Assembly: GCF_001650025.1 (NCBI RefSeq)
Contig: NZ_LVVY01000075.1
Span: forward strand, 1 to 43,501
Length of the DNA stretch: 43,501 nt
Reading direction: 5' to 3'
Source of the DNA: Devosia elaeis
Lineage (GTDB): Bacteria > Pseudomonadota > Alphaproteobacteria > Rhizobiales > Devosiaceae
In this document: piece by piece, positions 26,231 to 34,588 of the stretch
Layout of the letters: the number at the start of each line of letters is the position of its first letter
How positions within the stretch are numbered: position 1 is the stretch's first letter
Notes under the pieces: generated by a model
Database searches by the model: none
Seen by the model: the letters and a program-made list of their open reading frames with translations, nothing else
What the model was told of the DNA's origin: nothing
Translations under genes and position numbers: made by a program

Positions 26231-26698
26231 TTGCCGCAAAAAAAGGGGCGATGCGGCATCGGCTGCCCGCGACCATTTCCGCATCCACCGCTCGTCACCC
26301 TCGGGCTTGACCCGAGGGCCGGCTTGGGAGCCCTGTTGAAGGGCCTGTTTTGCCGTGAATGGCTCTCGGTCGAGCTCGAGGGGGGAGGCGGCCTCGATAA
26401 GGAAGAGCCCTCGGGTCAGGCCCGAGGGTGACGACTTGTGGTTGTGGCGGAATCGTTCGGCCCAGGCGCTGCGGTCTTAGATGCCCGCGATCATTTCCGC
26501 ACCCACCGCCATTCCCGCACCCATTGCTCGTCACCCTCGGGCTTGACCCGAGGGCCTGCTTGGGCGCCCTGTTGAAGAGGTGTGTCTTGCCGAAGCTCGG
26601 GCCACGGCCTCGTCCTTCGACGGGCTCAGGATGAGGTCTACTGGGGTATTTGGCCCTGCATTATGAGGTCTGCTGCTATGCTCAGGAATGCGCCGGCC
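26231..26698. repeat. Repeat-rich spacer with palindromic elements
   Basis: This 468-nt stretch has no convincing gene. A palindrome with arms CCCTCGGG and CCCGAGGG occurs at 26298-26318, inverted at 26408-26428, and again at 26534-26554. The copies at 26298 and 26534 lie within longer direct repeats of about 80 nt that also share the flanks 'GCCCGCGA.CATTTCCGCA' and 'GCCCTGTTGAAG'. A different palindrome, CCTCGTCCTTCGAC...GGATGAGG, is at 26608-26638. These look like REP/BIME-type intergenic elements. Short open frames here follow the repeats and are not supported as genes. Confidence 0.75.
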
Positions 26699-27745
26699 TC
26701 AATCGCCGCTGCGCCAGTGGAGGACGGGTTCGGCGAGGGTTTGGAGGTTTTCGGCGGGCTCGCCGGCGATGCGGCGGAGCAGGAGATTGGTGAGCTCGAC
26801 GCCGGCGGCGAAGACGTCTTCCTGGACGCTGTCGAGATGGGGGAAGAAGGTGGGCAGGACGTCCGAGGTCTGCTTGTAGACGAGCTGGATGTCCTGGCCG
26901 ATGCGGACGCCGCCATCCTGCAGCCCGCCGACCAGCGAAATGGTGCGGGTTTCGGTGTCGCTGATAATGCCGTCGGGGCGGTCGTCGCTCTGCGCCAATT
27001 GCTCGCCGATGCGGCGGATTTCGGCGGCGCTGGCGCGGGAGGGCATCTGGTCGAAGAGGCGTCCATCGACGCCGTGCCCGGCCACCGCCCGGCGATAGGC
27101 GGTGACGATATTGTGGTAATTGGTGGTGCGGTCATCGCCCACCACCAGCAGCAATTTGCGCGCGCCCTTGGCCACCAGGCGATCGACCGCGGCGGCCACG
27201 AAGGCCTCGGCGTGAAAATCGTGATAGGGGTGAGGCGTGAAGAACTCGGTCCGCCCATGCGAGACGAAGGGGAAATCCGCATCCATCAATAATTGCACGC
27301 GCCGGTCCCGCGGGCCGGTATGGGTGATGATGACGCCATCGGCGGTGCGGTTGTCGAGAATGTAGCGGATCGTCTCCACCGAGCCGGGATTGTCGAATTC
27401 GGGGGCGATGGAGAGGTGATAGCGCGTGCCGCTGATCGCCTGGCCGATGCCCTTGATCATGTGGCGCGCGAAATCGATGGAATCGCCGGCGCTTTCGAGC
27501 ACCAGCGCGATCACATTGGTCTTGCCGGTGCGCAGGCGCACCCCGGCGCGATCGGGCACATAGCCCAGGCTGCGCGCCGCCTCGGCCACTTTGTCGCGGG
27601 TTTCCTGCTTGAGCGTGGTGCCGCCGCGCAGCGACAGCGACACGGTCGACAGGCTGAGCCCGGTAACCTCGGCAATGGTCTTGAGCGTGACGCGGCCTTT
27701 GGCGGGCGGCCCGGCCCGGTGCTTCTGCATATCGCCTGTTCCCAT
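26699..27745 (-). CDS. LacI family regulator of the alpha-mannosidase ABC operon
   Basis: A 348-aa regulator. The N-terminal LacI HTH (residues about 18-70: 'VTLKTIAEVTGLSLSTVSLSL', hinge 'LGYVPDRAGVRLRTGKTNVI') is followed by a periplasmic-binding-like sensor domain. The start was set at 27745 (MGTGDMQKHRAG), with an alternative ATG at 27730; the frame continuing to 27838 is just unbroken leader. It is divergent from the sugar-binding-protein gene at 28009, and the 263-nt gap contains four TGCAACG/TGCAAACG elements, one in a perfect palindrome. It most likely represses that operon until an alpha-mannoside or derived sugar binds. Confidence 0.88.
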   Translation of the reverse strand: MGTGDMQKHRAGPPAKGRVTLKTIAEVTGLSLSTVSLSLRGGTTLKQETRDKVAEAARSLGYVPDRAGVRLRTGKTNVIALVLESAGDSIDFARHMIKGIGQAISGTRYHLSIAPEFDNPGSVETIRYILDNRTADGVIITHTGPRDRRVQLLMDADFPFVSHGRTEFFTPHPYHDFHAEAFVAAAVDRLVAKGARKLLLVVGDDRTTNYHNIVTAYRRAVAGHGVDGRLFDQMPSRASAAEIRRIGEQLAQSDDRPDGIISDTETRTISLVGGLQDGGVRIGQDIQLVYKQTSDVLPTFFPHLDSVQEDVFAAGVELTNLLLRRIAGEPAENLQTLAEPVLHWRSGD

Positions 27746-27762
27746 GCCCCTGTTTAGCACGA

Positions 27763-27922
27763 TGCAACGGGGTGAGTGTACCGAAGATCGATGCAACGAT
27801 GCAAACGTTACAGATCGCTTAAGAGGCACGTAGATCATGTAAAATATCTAAGAATATCAATATGATAAAATGAATGAAGCGGGCTGTTGCGTTCCGCTCT
27901 CATTCAGAATTGCAACGTTGCA
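27763..27922. promoter_or_regulatory. Divergent control region with repeated LacI-type half-sites
   Basis: The perfect palindrome TGCAACGTTGCA lies at 27911-27922. TGCAACGATGCA at 27792-27803 differs at one position, a further TGCAAACGTTACA is at 27800-27812, and TGCAACGG is at 27763-27770. Between them is a distinctly AT-rich stretch (about 27830-27880) with a possible -10 TATGAT (27861-27866) and weak -35 TGTAAA (27838-27843) for the rightward operon. The centre-CG symmetry is the LacI-family pattern. Assignment to the neighbouring LacI protein is inferred. Confidence 0.65.
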
Positions 27923-28008
27923 TGATGTATGTTTAGCTGCGTCGCATAAGCCGGAAGAGGAGCCGGCCCTGCCGCCGGACCCGGTGGCAGAACCAGAGGG
28001 AGGAAGAC

Positions 28009-29325
28009 ATGCTCAGAAAAGTGCTTTTGACCGGCGTGGCAGCAATTGCCATGACGGCCGCCATCGCCGCTCCGGCGCGGGCGGAAGTTTCGTTCATGTA
28101 TGCCGAATGGATCGCCGCCCTGGTCGAGCCGGGCATCGCGGCCTTCGAGGCCGAGACCGGCGAAACGGTCAATGCCATCAAGCTGCCGGGGCAGGGCTAT
28201 GACCAGCGCATCGCGCTCGACCTCAGCGCCGGCACCGCCGCCGACGTCAACCTGATGGACAGCTTCATGGTCTCCGAGTTGGCCTCGGCGGGCTATTTGC
28301 ATCCGCTGGACGAACTGCTCGCCGGCTGGGATCAATATCAATATTACCTGCCGGGCCTGCTGGAAGTGGCCTCCTATCAGGACCAGGTCTATGCGCTGCC
28401 CACCGATACCGATGTGCGCATGCTCTGGTACGATCTCTCCAATTTCGAAAAGGCGGGCATCGAAACGCCCTGGCAGCCCAAGACCTGGGACGACGTGCTC
28501 GACGCGGCGCAGAAGCTCAAGGATGCCGGCGTGCGCTATCCGTTCCAATTGCCGGCCGGCACCAAGCAGGGCGAGGCGGCCACCATGCAGGGCGTCTATA
28601 TGGCGCTGCTCGGCGCCGACGTGCCCGAGGGCGACCGCAACCGCCTGCTCAACCGCGACACCAATCAATGGATCGGCGACAGCCCCGGCCTGCGCCGCAC
28701 CTTCGATTTCTTCTATCAGGTCTATGTCGAGCGCGAGCTCAATACGGCCGAACTGAATTACGCCACCGATATCGGCGCGGCGGTGCGCGCGGCCCTGGCG
28801 GCGGACGAGCTCGGCATCCTGGCATCGGGTTCCTGGGAAGATGCGTGCCTGTGGGATTGCAACAATCCGCCCAGCCGCGAGGAGCGCGACGCGACGGTGG
28901 CCTGGACGCCGTGGCCGGGTTCGGGCGTCGAGGGCGCCAAGACCACGACCAATATTTCGGGCGGCTGGACCATCGGCATCAATGCCAATGCCGCCGACAA
29001 GGACCTGGCCTTCAAGCTGATCACCACGATCTTCGATGAGGAGAACTTCAAGGCCTGGACGCTGGCCAATCACCGCATGGCGGTGCGCACCGATATTTCG
29101 GAATCGCCCGAATATACGGCCGACCCCTTCCTGGCCGAGGCCACCAAGCTCGCCGCCGACACGACGGGCCGCGACACGGTGCCGGGCTATCAGACGGTCT
29201 CCGCGCTGATCCAGCAGGCCACCGCCGATATCCTCGACGGCGTCCCGCCCGATGAGGTGGTCCAGGAATATCACGACGCCCTGGTCGATGAATTCGGCGA
29301 AGAGAACGTGATTACATACGAGTGA
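28009..29325 (+). CDS. ABC sugar transporter substrate-binding protein (unit A)
   Basis: A 438-aa periplasmic SBP family 1 protein. The ATG follows GGGAGGAAG. The signal peptide is MLRKVLLTGVAAIAMTAAIA with likely cleavage after 'APARA-EVS'. The mature sequence has the family's 'FEAETGETVNAIKLPGQGYDQRIALDLSAGTAADV' lobe-1 region, 'YALPTDTDVRMLWYDLSNFEKAG' hinge segment and 'GGWTIGINANAADKDLAFKL' late segment. It is the first gene of unit A and delivers ligand to the two permeases. The GH38 enzyme in the operon suggests an alpha-mannoside or mannose-containing glycan. Confidence 0.93.
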   Translation: MLRKVLLTGVAAIAMTAAIAAPARAEVSFMYAEWIAALVEPGIAAFEAETGETVNAIKLPGQGYDQRIALDLSAGTAADVNLMDSFMVSELASAGYLHPLDELLAGWDQYQYYLPGLLEVASYQDQVYALPTDTDVRMLWYDLSNFEKAGIETPWQPKTWDDVLDAAQKLKDAGVRYPFQLPAGTKQGEAATMQGVYMALLGADVPEGDRNRLLNRDTNQWIGDSPGLRRTFDFFYQVYVERELNTAELNYATDIGAAVRAALAADELGILASGSWEDACLWDCNNPPSREERDATVAWTPWPGSGVEGAKTTTNISGGWTIGINANAADKDLAFKLITTIFDEENFKAWTLANHRMAVRTDISESPEYTADPFLAEATKLAADTTGRDTVPGYQTVSALIQQATADILDGVPPDEVVQEYHDALVDEFGEENVITYE

Positions 29326-29345
29326 CTTCGAGCCGTCCCGGCGGG

Positions 29346-29370
29346 CAGATCGCTCCGGTGGAGCGATCTG
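29346..29370 (+). other. Perfect stem-loop after the unit A binding-protein gene
   Basis: Arms CAGATCGCTCC and GGAGCGATCTG form an 11-bp perfect stem with a GGT loop, 20 nt after the SBP stop. There is no T-run directly after it. It probably protects the 3' end of the SBP message. Confidence 0.65.
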
Positions 29371-29414
29371 AGGCGAGAAGGCCATGAGGGCCATGCCCGA
29401 ATGGCTTACCCGGT

Positions 29415-29453
29415 CCGGCGGCGCCAATGTCCTCCTGGCGCTGCCGGCTTTTT
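29415..29453 (+). terminator. Intrinsic terminator or attenuator between SBP and permease genes (unit A)
   Basis: Arms 29415-29426 and 29436-29447 form a 12-bp GC-rich stem (one G-U pair) with a 9-nt loop, followed by C and TTTTT. This is a textbook rho-independent terminator located inside the operon, so partial termination would leave more SBP than permease transcript. A further hairpin of the CCCTCCC/GGGAGGG family follows at 29483-29503. Confidence 0.8.
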
Positions 29454-29535
29454 CCTTCGTGCAAAGGTATCGGTTTTTCGACCCCTCCCTCTTGAGGGGA
29501 GGGAGGCGATGAAACCGAAGCAATAGAGAGCGCCC

Positions 29536-30426
29536 ATGAAAAACCAGGCCAATCCGTGGCTGACGAGCAATCTCTGGGTGCTCGGGCTGGGCATGTTGCC
29601 GGCCATCCTGCTCATCGGCGTGCTGCTCTATTTCACCGCCTGGGCTTTCGCCTTCAGCTTCACCGACCTGGCCCTGGTGGGGCGCAAGAGCGTCGAATGG
29701 GAATGGGTGGGGCTGGAGAATTTCCAGCGCCTGTTCACCCGGCGCGGGTTCCTGGAATCGCTGTGGACCACGGTGATCTTCGTGTTCTTCTCGGCCATTG
29801 TCGGCCAATCGGTACTGGGTTTCCTGCTGGCGGCGGCCCTGCGCGGCACGCGCTCGACTTTGCGCAGCGTGGTGGAAGTCTGCATCATGCTGGGCTGGCT
29901 CTTGCCCGATATCGTGGCGGCGTTCCTGTGGTCGGCGACGACGGCGCAGACCGGTTTGATCAACCAGTTGATCATCCGCCCGCTGGGCCTGCCGCCGGTC
30001 AATTTCATCAATGATTACGCCCTGCCGGTGGTGACCATCGCCAATATCTGGAAGGGCACGGCCTGGTCCTATTTGCTGTTCTCGGCGGCGTTGGACTCGG
30101 TGAGCCGCGAGGTGGTGGAGGCGGCCAAGGTCGATGGCGCCACGCCCATGCAGCGCATCTGGCTGGTGCAATTGCCGATCATCAGGCCGCATATCGCGAC
30201 GAACATGCTGTTCATCACCATCTGGACCTTCACCTATTTCCCGCTGATCTTCGCCATGACCGGCGGCGGGCCGGGGCGGCAGACCGAGACGCTGGCCGTC
30301 TTCCTCTACAATCAGAGTTTCGCGCGCGGCAATCTGGGCTTCGGCTCGGCCATTTCGGTGGCCATGCTGGTCATCGTCGGCTGCCTGTCGCTGGTCTATC
30401 TGCGCATGCTGCGGGAGCCCAAATAA
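29536..30426 (+). CDS. ABC sugar transporter permease, MalF class (unit A)
   Basis: A 296-aa inner-membrane protein with six predicted spans. The first is at about residues 15-40 (LGMLPAILLIGVLLYFTAWA); the EAA loop is 'VEAAKVDGATPMQRIWLVQ'. The late 'FAMTGGGPGRQTETLAVFLY' is typical of MalF/UgpA-type permeases. Its stop overlaps the start of the second permease (TAATG), so the two are coupled. Weak translation-start context may add to lower expression than the SBP. Confidence 0.92.
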   Translation: MKNQANPWLTSNLWVLGLGMLPAILLIGVLLYFTAWAFAFSFTDLALVGRKSVEWEWVGLENFQRLFTRRGFLESLWTTVIFVFFSAIVGQSVLGFLLAAALRGTRSTLRSVVEVCIMLGWLLPDIVAAFLWSATTAQTGLINQLIIRPLGLPPVNFINDYALPVVTIANIWKGTAWSYLLFSAALDSVSREVVEAAKVDGATPMQRIWLVQLPIIRPHIATNMLFITIWTFTYFPLIFAMTGGGPGRQTETLAVFLYNQSFARGNLGFGSAISVAMLVIVGCLSLVYLRMLREPK

Positions 30427-31238
30427 TGGAATCCAATGCGCCCAGCCGCCTCACCGCCATCGCGCTGACCTTCATGGCGGTGATCTGGATCAGCCCCTTT
30501 TCCTGGCTCATCCTCAATGCCTTCAACCCGCTCTCGACCGGGCAATTGGAAATTCCCCGCGCCGTGGGGCTCGACAATTTCGCGCAGGCGGTCAGCGGCA
30601 ATGCGGGACGGCAGTTCATCAATTCCATGATGATCGCGGCGGGCACGGCGACGCTCAGCGTCATTGTCGGCATTTCGGCGGCCTATCCGCTGTCGCGGCT
30701 CAAAATCCCGGGGCGCAATGCGTTCCTGTGGACGCTGGTGCTGCTGCGCATGCTGCCGGCGGCGGGCGTCCTGGTACCGCTCTATTTCACCGCCCAGCGC
30801 ATGGGCCTGCTCAACCAGCTCGGCGTCATCATCGCGCTGACCGTGCTGAACCTGCCCTTCACATTGCTGCTGCTCAAGAACTTCTTCGACACCGTGCCGA
30901 TCGAGTTGGAAGAGGCGGCCTATGTGGAGGGCGCGAGCCTCTTCCAGATCGTCACCAAGATCGTGCTGCCCATGTCGCGGGCCGGCATCGCGGTGGTCTG
31001 GTTCTTCAGCTTTACCGGGGCGTGGAACGAATTCCTCCTGCCCCTGATCTTCGCACGCGTGCAGGACGCCTTCCCCATGTCGGTGGGCCTCTACGCGGCA
31101 TTCGGGCAGCAGGGCGCCATCAATTACGGGTTCCTCACGGCCTTTTCCATCATCTACGCGGCGCCGGCGGTCGGCGTATATTTTCTGTTGCGGCGAAACA
31201 TGAACACAGGGTTCGCCGGTGTCGGAGTTAAAGGATGA
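30426..31238 (+). CDS. ABC sugar transporter permease, MalG class (unit A)
   Basis: A 270-aa inner-membrane protein with six predicted spans and the EAA loop 'EEAAYVEGASLFQIVTKIV'. 'YPLSRLKIPGRN' and 'LLRMLPAAGVLVPLYF' are family landmarks. It starts on the stop codon of the MalF-type permease and overlaps the alpha-mannosidase gene by 4 nt (31235-31238). It forms a channel with the upstream permease. Confidence 0.92.
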   Translation: MESNAPSRLTAIALTFMAVIWISPFSWLILNAFNPLSTGQLEIPRAVGLDNFAQAVSGNAGRQFINSMMIAAGTATLSVIVGISAAYPLSRLKIPGRNAFLWTLVLLRMLPAAGVLVPLYFTAQRMGLLNQLGVIIALTVLNLPFTLLLLKNFFDTVPIELEEAAYVEGASLFQIVTKIVLPMSRAGIAVVWFFSFTGAWNEFLLPLIFARVQDAFPMSVGLYAAFGQQGAINYGFLTAFSIIYAAPAVGVYFLLRRNMNTGFAGVGVKG

Positions 31239-34200
31239 CCTATTCCAATCCCCTCTCGTCCAAACTGGGACTGCTGGACGACGATCTCAAGGCGGAGGGC
31301 AAGCTGCTGCGCCTCTGCGCGGATCTGGAAAAGAAAATCCGCACCCCGCTCAAGCATATGCCGTTTCAATGGCATGTGCAGCGCGCCGATGGCTTTTCGG
31401 CCGCGGAGGCCCTCAAGGCCGATTGGCGGCAATGGGAAACATTCGGGCGGCACTCGGTCTGGGCCAAGCACCAGGAACACACCTGGTTCGCCGCCGAAAT
31501 CATCGTGCCGGAGGAGGCGCGCGGCAAGGTTTTCGTCGCCCATTTCACCAGCCAATGGCAGGACCGGCCCGGCACGACCGACCCGCAATGCCTGGCCTAT
31601 CTCGATGGCAAGATTGCCCAGGCCCTGGACGGCAACCATACCGAGCTGGTGATCGAGCGCGATGCCAAGCCAGGCAATAAGCACATCCTGCTCGTCAACG
31701 CCTTCACCTTCTTCGACCGGCCCTTGGTGGGGTTCGAGGTGGATTTCTTCATCCGCAACGAGCGCGCCGAAAAGCTCTATTACGATCTGCAGACGCCGCT
31801 GGACGTCGCCGTTCTGCTGCAGCAGAACGACCCGCGCCGCCATGCCATCCTCAATATCGTCAACCGCGCGCTGCGGGCGCTGGACCGGCGCGACGGGCAC
31901 ACCGAGGCCTTCGAGAAGGGCCTGCCCGAAGCCGAGAAGATCGCGGCGGAAATCTACGACCTGGTCGATACCGAAGTGCAGCCGCAGATCACGGCGGTGG
32001 GCTCGACCCATCTCGATGTCGGCTGGCTCTGGCGGGTGATGCATACCCGCGACAAGACGGCCCGGAGCTTCGCCACGGTGCTCAACCTGATGGAGGAATA
32101 TCCGCAATTCGTCTTCATGTATAACCAGTCGGTGCTGTTCGATTTCCTCAAGCAGGATTACCCCGAGCTCTGGGACCGCATGGTCAGCAAGGTCAAATCC
32201 GGCCAGTTCGAGATCGAAGGCGCCATGTGGGTGGAGCCCGACGTCAATATCGCCTCGGGCGAGAGCCTGGTGCGCCAGATCATGCGCGGGCGGCGTTTCC
32301 ATCTCGAGCATTTCGGGGTCGACCCCAAGACGGTCTGGCTGCCGGACACGTTCGGCTATTCGGCCAATCTGCCGCAGATCATGGACAAGTCGGGGCTGAA
32401 ATATTTCGTCACCAGCAAGCTCTCCTGGAACGACACCGACCGGCACCCCTATGACACCTTCTTCTGGCGCGGCATCGATGGCACCGAGACCAAGGCGCAG
32501 CTGATCACCGCCCAGAAATATGGCAGCGAGGCCGTCTATACGACCTATAATGGCGATCTTTCGGTCTCCGAAACCATGGGCGCCTGGAAGCGCTACGAGC
32601 CCAAGGCCGCCTACGACCAGGTGGTCATGTCCTATGGCTATGGCGATGGCGGCGGCGGCCCGACCCGGGCGATGATCGAGCGCGGCACGCGTTTGGAGCG
32701 GGGCATTCCCGGCGCGCCGAAGGTGAAACTGGAAGGCATCGTGCCGTTCCTCGACCGGCTGGGCAAGGCCATGGATGCGGATCCCGGCCGCTTTCCCACC
32801 TGGAATGGCGAGCTCTACCTGCAATATCACCGCGGCACGCTGACCTCGGTGGCCAGGAACAAGGCCAATAACCGCAATGCCGAGCGCCGCCTGCGCGAGC
32901 TGGAAATGCTGGGCGCCCTGGCGCTGGCCACGGCGGGCCATGCCTATCCCGGCGAAACGCTGGCCGAATTCTGGGAACTGGTGCTGATCAACCAGTTCCA
33001 CGACATCCTGCCGGGCACCTCCATTCCCGAGGTCTATACCGACAGCGACGCCGAATATGAGCGCATCTTCTCGACGCTGGATTCGGCCAATGGCCCCTGG
33101 CATGCGGCGGCGCAGGCGGCGGCCAAGCCGGGCCCCGACCAATTGCGGCTGCTCAATTTCACCAGCCAGGCCCGCTCGGGCCTGGTGCATCTGGGCGCGG
33201 TGCCGGACGGCGCGGCGCTGGCGATTGCCGGCGGCAGCGTGCCGGTGCAGAAGATCACCCGCGCCGATGGTTCCACCGACAGCGTGGCGCGGGTGGACGC
33301 CATTGCGCCGCTGGGCTGGACCGGGGCGCAATTGGTGGCCGGCAATGGCGCCGGGCAGAGCGCGGTTTCGGCCTCGGCGACGCATCTCGAAAACGACCTG
33401 TTGCGGGTCGAATTCGACGACAAGGGCGAAATCACCTCGATCTTCGACAAGAGCCGCAACCGCGAAACGCTGGCGGCGGGCGAAAAGGCCAATCGGCTGA
33501 TCGCCTATGAAGACAAGCCGATGAACTGGGACGCCTGGGACATCGAGCGCTATTTCGAGGAGCAGTTCTGGCCCCTGGCGGACGACAAGGCCGATATCGC
33601 CGTGGTGGAAACCGGGCCGCATCGCGCCGCGATCCGCATCGAGCGGGCCTATCAGAAGTCAAAGATCGTGCAGGTGATTTCGCTGGCCGCCGGCGAGCGG
33701 CAGGTGGAGTTCGACACCTTCATCGACTGGCAGGAGCGGGCACAGGTCATCAAGGCCGTGTTCCCCTTCGATCTCAATACCTCCGAGGTGCGCTCGGAAA
33801 TCGCCTTCGGCCATGTGAAGAGGCCGACCCATCGCAACACCACCTGGGACCGCGCCCGCTTCGAGGCCTCGATGCATCGCTGGGTGGATATTTCCGAAGC
33901 CGATTTCGGCGTCGCGCTGCTCAACGATTGCAAATATGCCTATGATTGCCACGAGCAGGTGGTGCGGCTGACGCTGCTGCGCGGCTCCACCTTCCCCCAT
34001 CCCGAGGCCGACCTGGGCATGCATCGCCTCCGCTATGGCCTGTTCGTGCATGAGGGGGTGGCGGACCTGGCCGCGGTGCACCAGGCCGCCGAGCGCTTCA
34101 ACAATCCCGTGGTGGTGATCGGCGCGCGCCAGATCGCGGCGGCGCCGGCGGCGGACCTGGCCAGCTTCAGCCTCGCCGATATCGATGCCCCCAATGTCAC

Positions 34201-34432
34201 GATCGAGACGGTGAAGAAGGCCGAGAAATCGGACGCGCTGGTGCTGCGGGTGTTCGAGCACGCCAATATCCGCGCCGAGGCCAATATCCGCTTCGGCCTC
34301 GAGGTGAAATCGGTGCGGGTGGTGAACCTCATGGAGGAGGAGGCGGGCGAGAAACTGGAGCTTACCGACAATGGCGTCACGCTGAAACTGCGGCCGTTCG
34401 AGATTGTCACGCTGCTGGTGGAGGTGGCGTGA
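31235..34432 (+). CDS. Alpha-mannosidase, glycoside hydrolase family 38
   Basis: A 1065-aa cytoplasmic enzyme (no signal peptide). The N-terminal 250 residues form the beta-sandwich region seen in bacterial GH38. The catalytic barrel carries the zinc ligands H259 and D261 in 'GSTHLDVGWLW', the nucleophile D371 in 'WLPDTFGYS', and the third zinc histidine H589 in 'NQFHDILPGTS'. The middle three-helix domain and the C-terminal beta domains follow. It would release mannose from alpha-mannosides inside the cell. It starts inside the upstream permease gene (4-nt overlap), so hydrolysis is directly coupled to uptake. All metal and nucleophile residues are present, so an active enzyme is expected. 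Linkage preference cannot be read. Confidence 0.96.
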   Translation: MTYSNPLSSKLGLLDDDLKAEGKLLRLCADLEKKIRTPLKHMPFQWHVQRADGFSAAEALKADWRQWETFGRHSVWAKHQEHTWFAAEIIVPEEARGKVFVAHFTSQWQDRPGTTDPQCLAYLDGKIAQALDGNHTELVIERDAKPGNKHILLVNAFTFFDRPLVGFEVDFFIRNERAEKLYYDLQTPLDVAVLLQQNDPRRHAILNIVNRALRALDRRDGHTEAFEKGLPEAEKIAAEIYDLVDTEVQPQITAVGSTHLDVGWLWRVMHTRDKTARSFATVLNLMEEYPQFVFMYNQSVLFDFLKQDYPELWDRMVSKVKSGQFEIEGAMWVEPDVNIASGESLVRQIMRGRRFHLEHFGVDPKTVWLPDTFGYSANLPQIMDKSGLKYFVTSKLSWNDTDRHPYDTFFWRGIDGTETKAQLITAQKYGSEAVYTTYNGDLSVSETMGAWKRYEPKAAYDQVVMSYGYGDGGGGPTRAMIERGTRLERGIPGAPKVKLEGIVPFLDRLGKAMDADPGRFPTWNGELYLQYHRGTLTSVARNKANNRNAERRLRELEMLGALALATAGHAYPGETLAEFWELVLINQFHDILPGTSIPEVYTDSDAEYERIFSTLDSANGPWHAAAQAAAKPGPDQLRLLNFTSQARSGLVHLGAVPDGAALAIAGGSVPVQKITRADGSTDSVARVDAIAPLGWTGAQLVAGNGAGQSAVSASATHLENDLLRVEFDDKGEITSIFDKSRNRETLAAGEKANRLIAYEDKPMNWDAWDIERYFEEQFWPLADDKADIAVVETGPHRAAIRIERAYQKSKIVQVISLAAGERQVEFDTFIDWQERAQVIKAVFPFDLNTSEVRSEIAFGHVKRPTHRNTTWDRARFEASMHRWVDISEADFGVALLNDCKYAYDCHEQVVRLTLLRGSTFPHPEADLGMHRLRYGLFVHEGVADLAAVHQAAERFNNPVVVIGARQIAAAPAADLASFSLADIDAPNVTIETVKKAEKSDALVLRVFEHANIRAEANIRFGLEVKSVRVVNLMEEEAGEKLELTDNGVTLKLRPFEIVTLLVEVA

Positions 34433-34588
34433 AAGCCCCCTCATCCGCCCTTCGGGCACCTTCTCCCGCAAGGGGAGAAGGGGGCACCGAGCACTGGTTA
34501 GCACCGGCTCACCCCTCTCCCCTTGTGGGAGAGGGTGGATCGGCCGTCAGGCCGAGACGGGCGAGGGGTTTTTCCGGAGGAGAACAAC
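34433..34588 (+). repeat. Hairpin-rich spacer between GH38 and ATPase genes
   Basis: Two hairpins of one family are seen: arms CCTTCTCCC/GGGAGAAGG (34459-34467, 34473-34481) and CCCTCTCCC/GGGAGAGGG (34513-34521, 34527-34535). A small GCCC-TTC-GGGC stem lies before them. The second hairpin ends 53 nt before the ATPase start. They resemble the hairpins at 29483, 35718, 35837 and 40513. Confidence 0.65.

Noticed and set aside
26231..26698. CRISPR array suggested by repeated palindromes
   Set aside because: Only three copies, irregular spacing, one inverted, and no unique spacers of equal length or cas genes.
26582..27292. A 236-aa plus-strand open frame over the start of the LacI gene region
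   Set aside because: It is antisense to the LacI sensor domain and begins inside a repeat.
27904..30192. A 762-aa open frame opposite the unit A SBP and permease genes
   Set aside because: It runs through two intergenic hairpins and a terminator and is antisense to clear ABC genes.
31154..33622. An 822-aa open frame opposite the GH38 gene
   Set aside because: It is a codon-bias shadow of the alpha-mannosidase; the composition is typical of an antisense frame and no motif is present.
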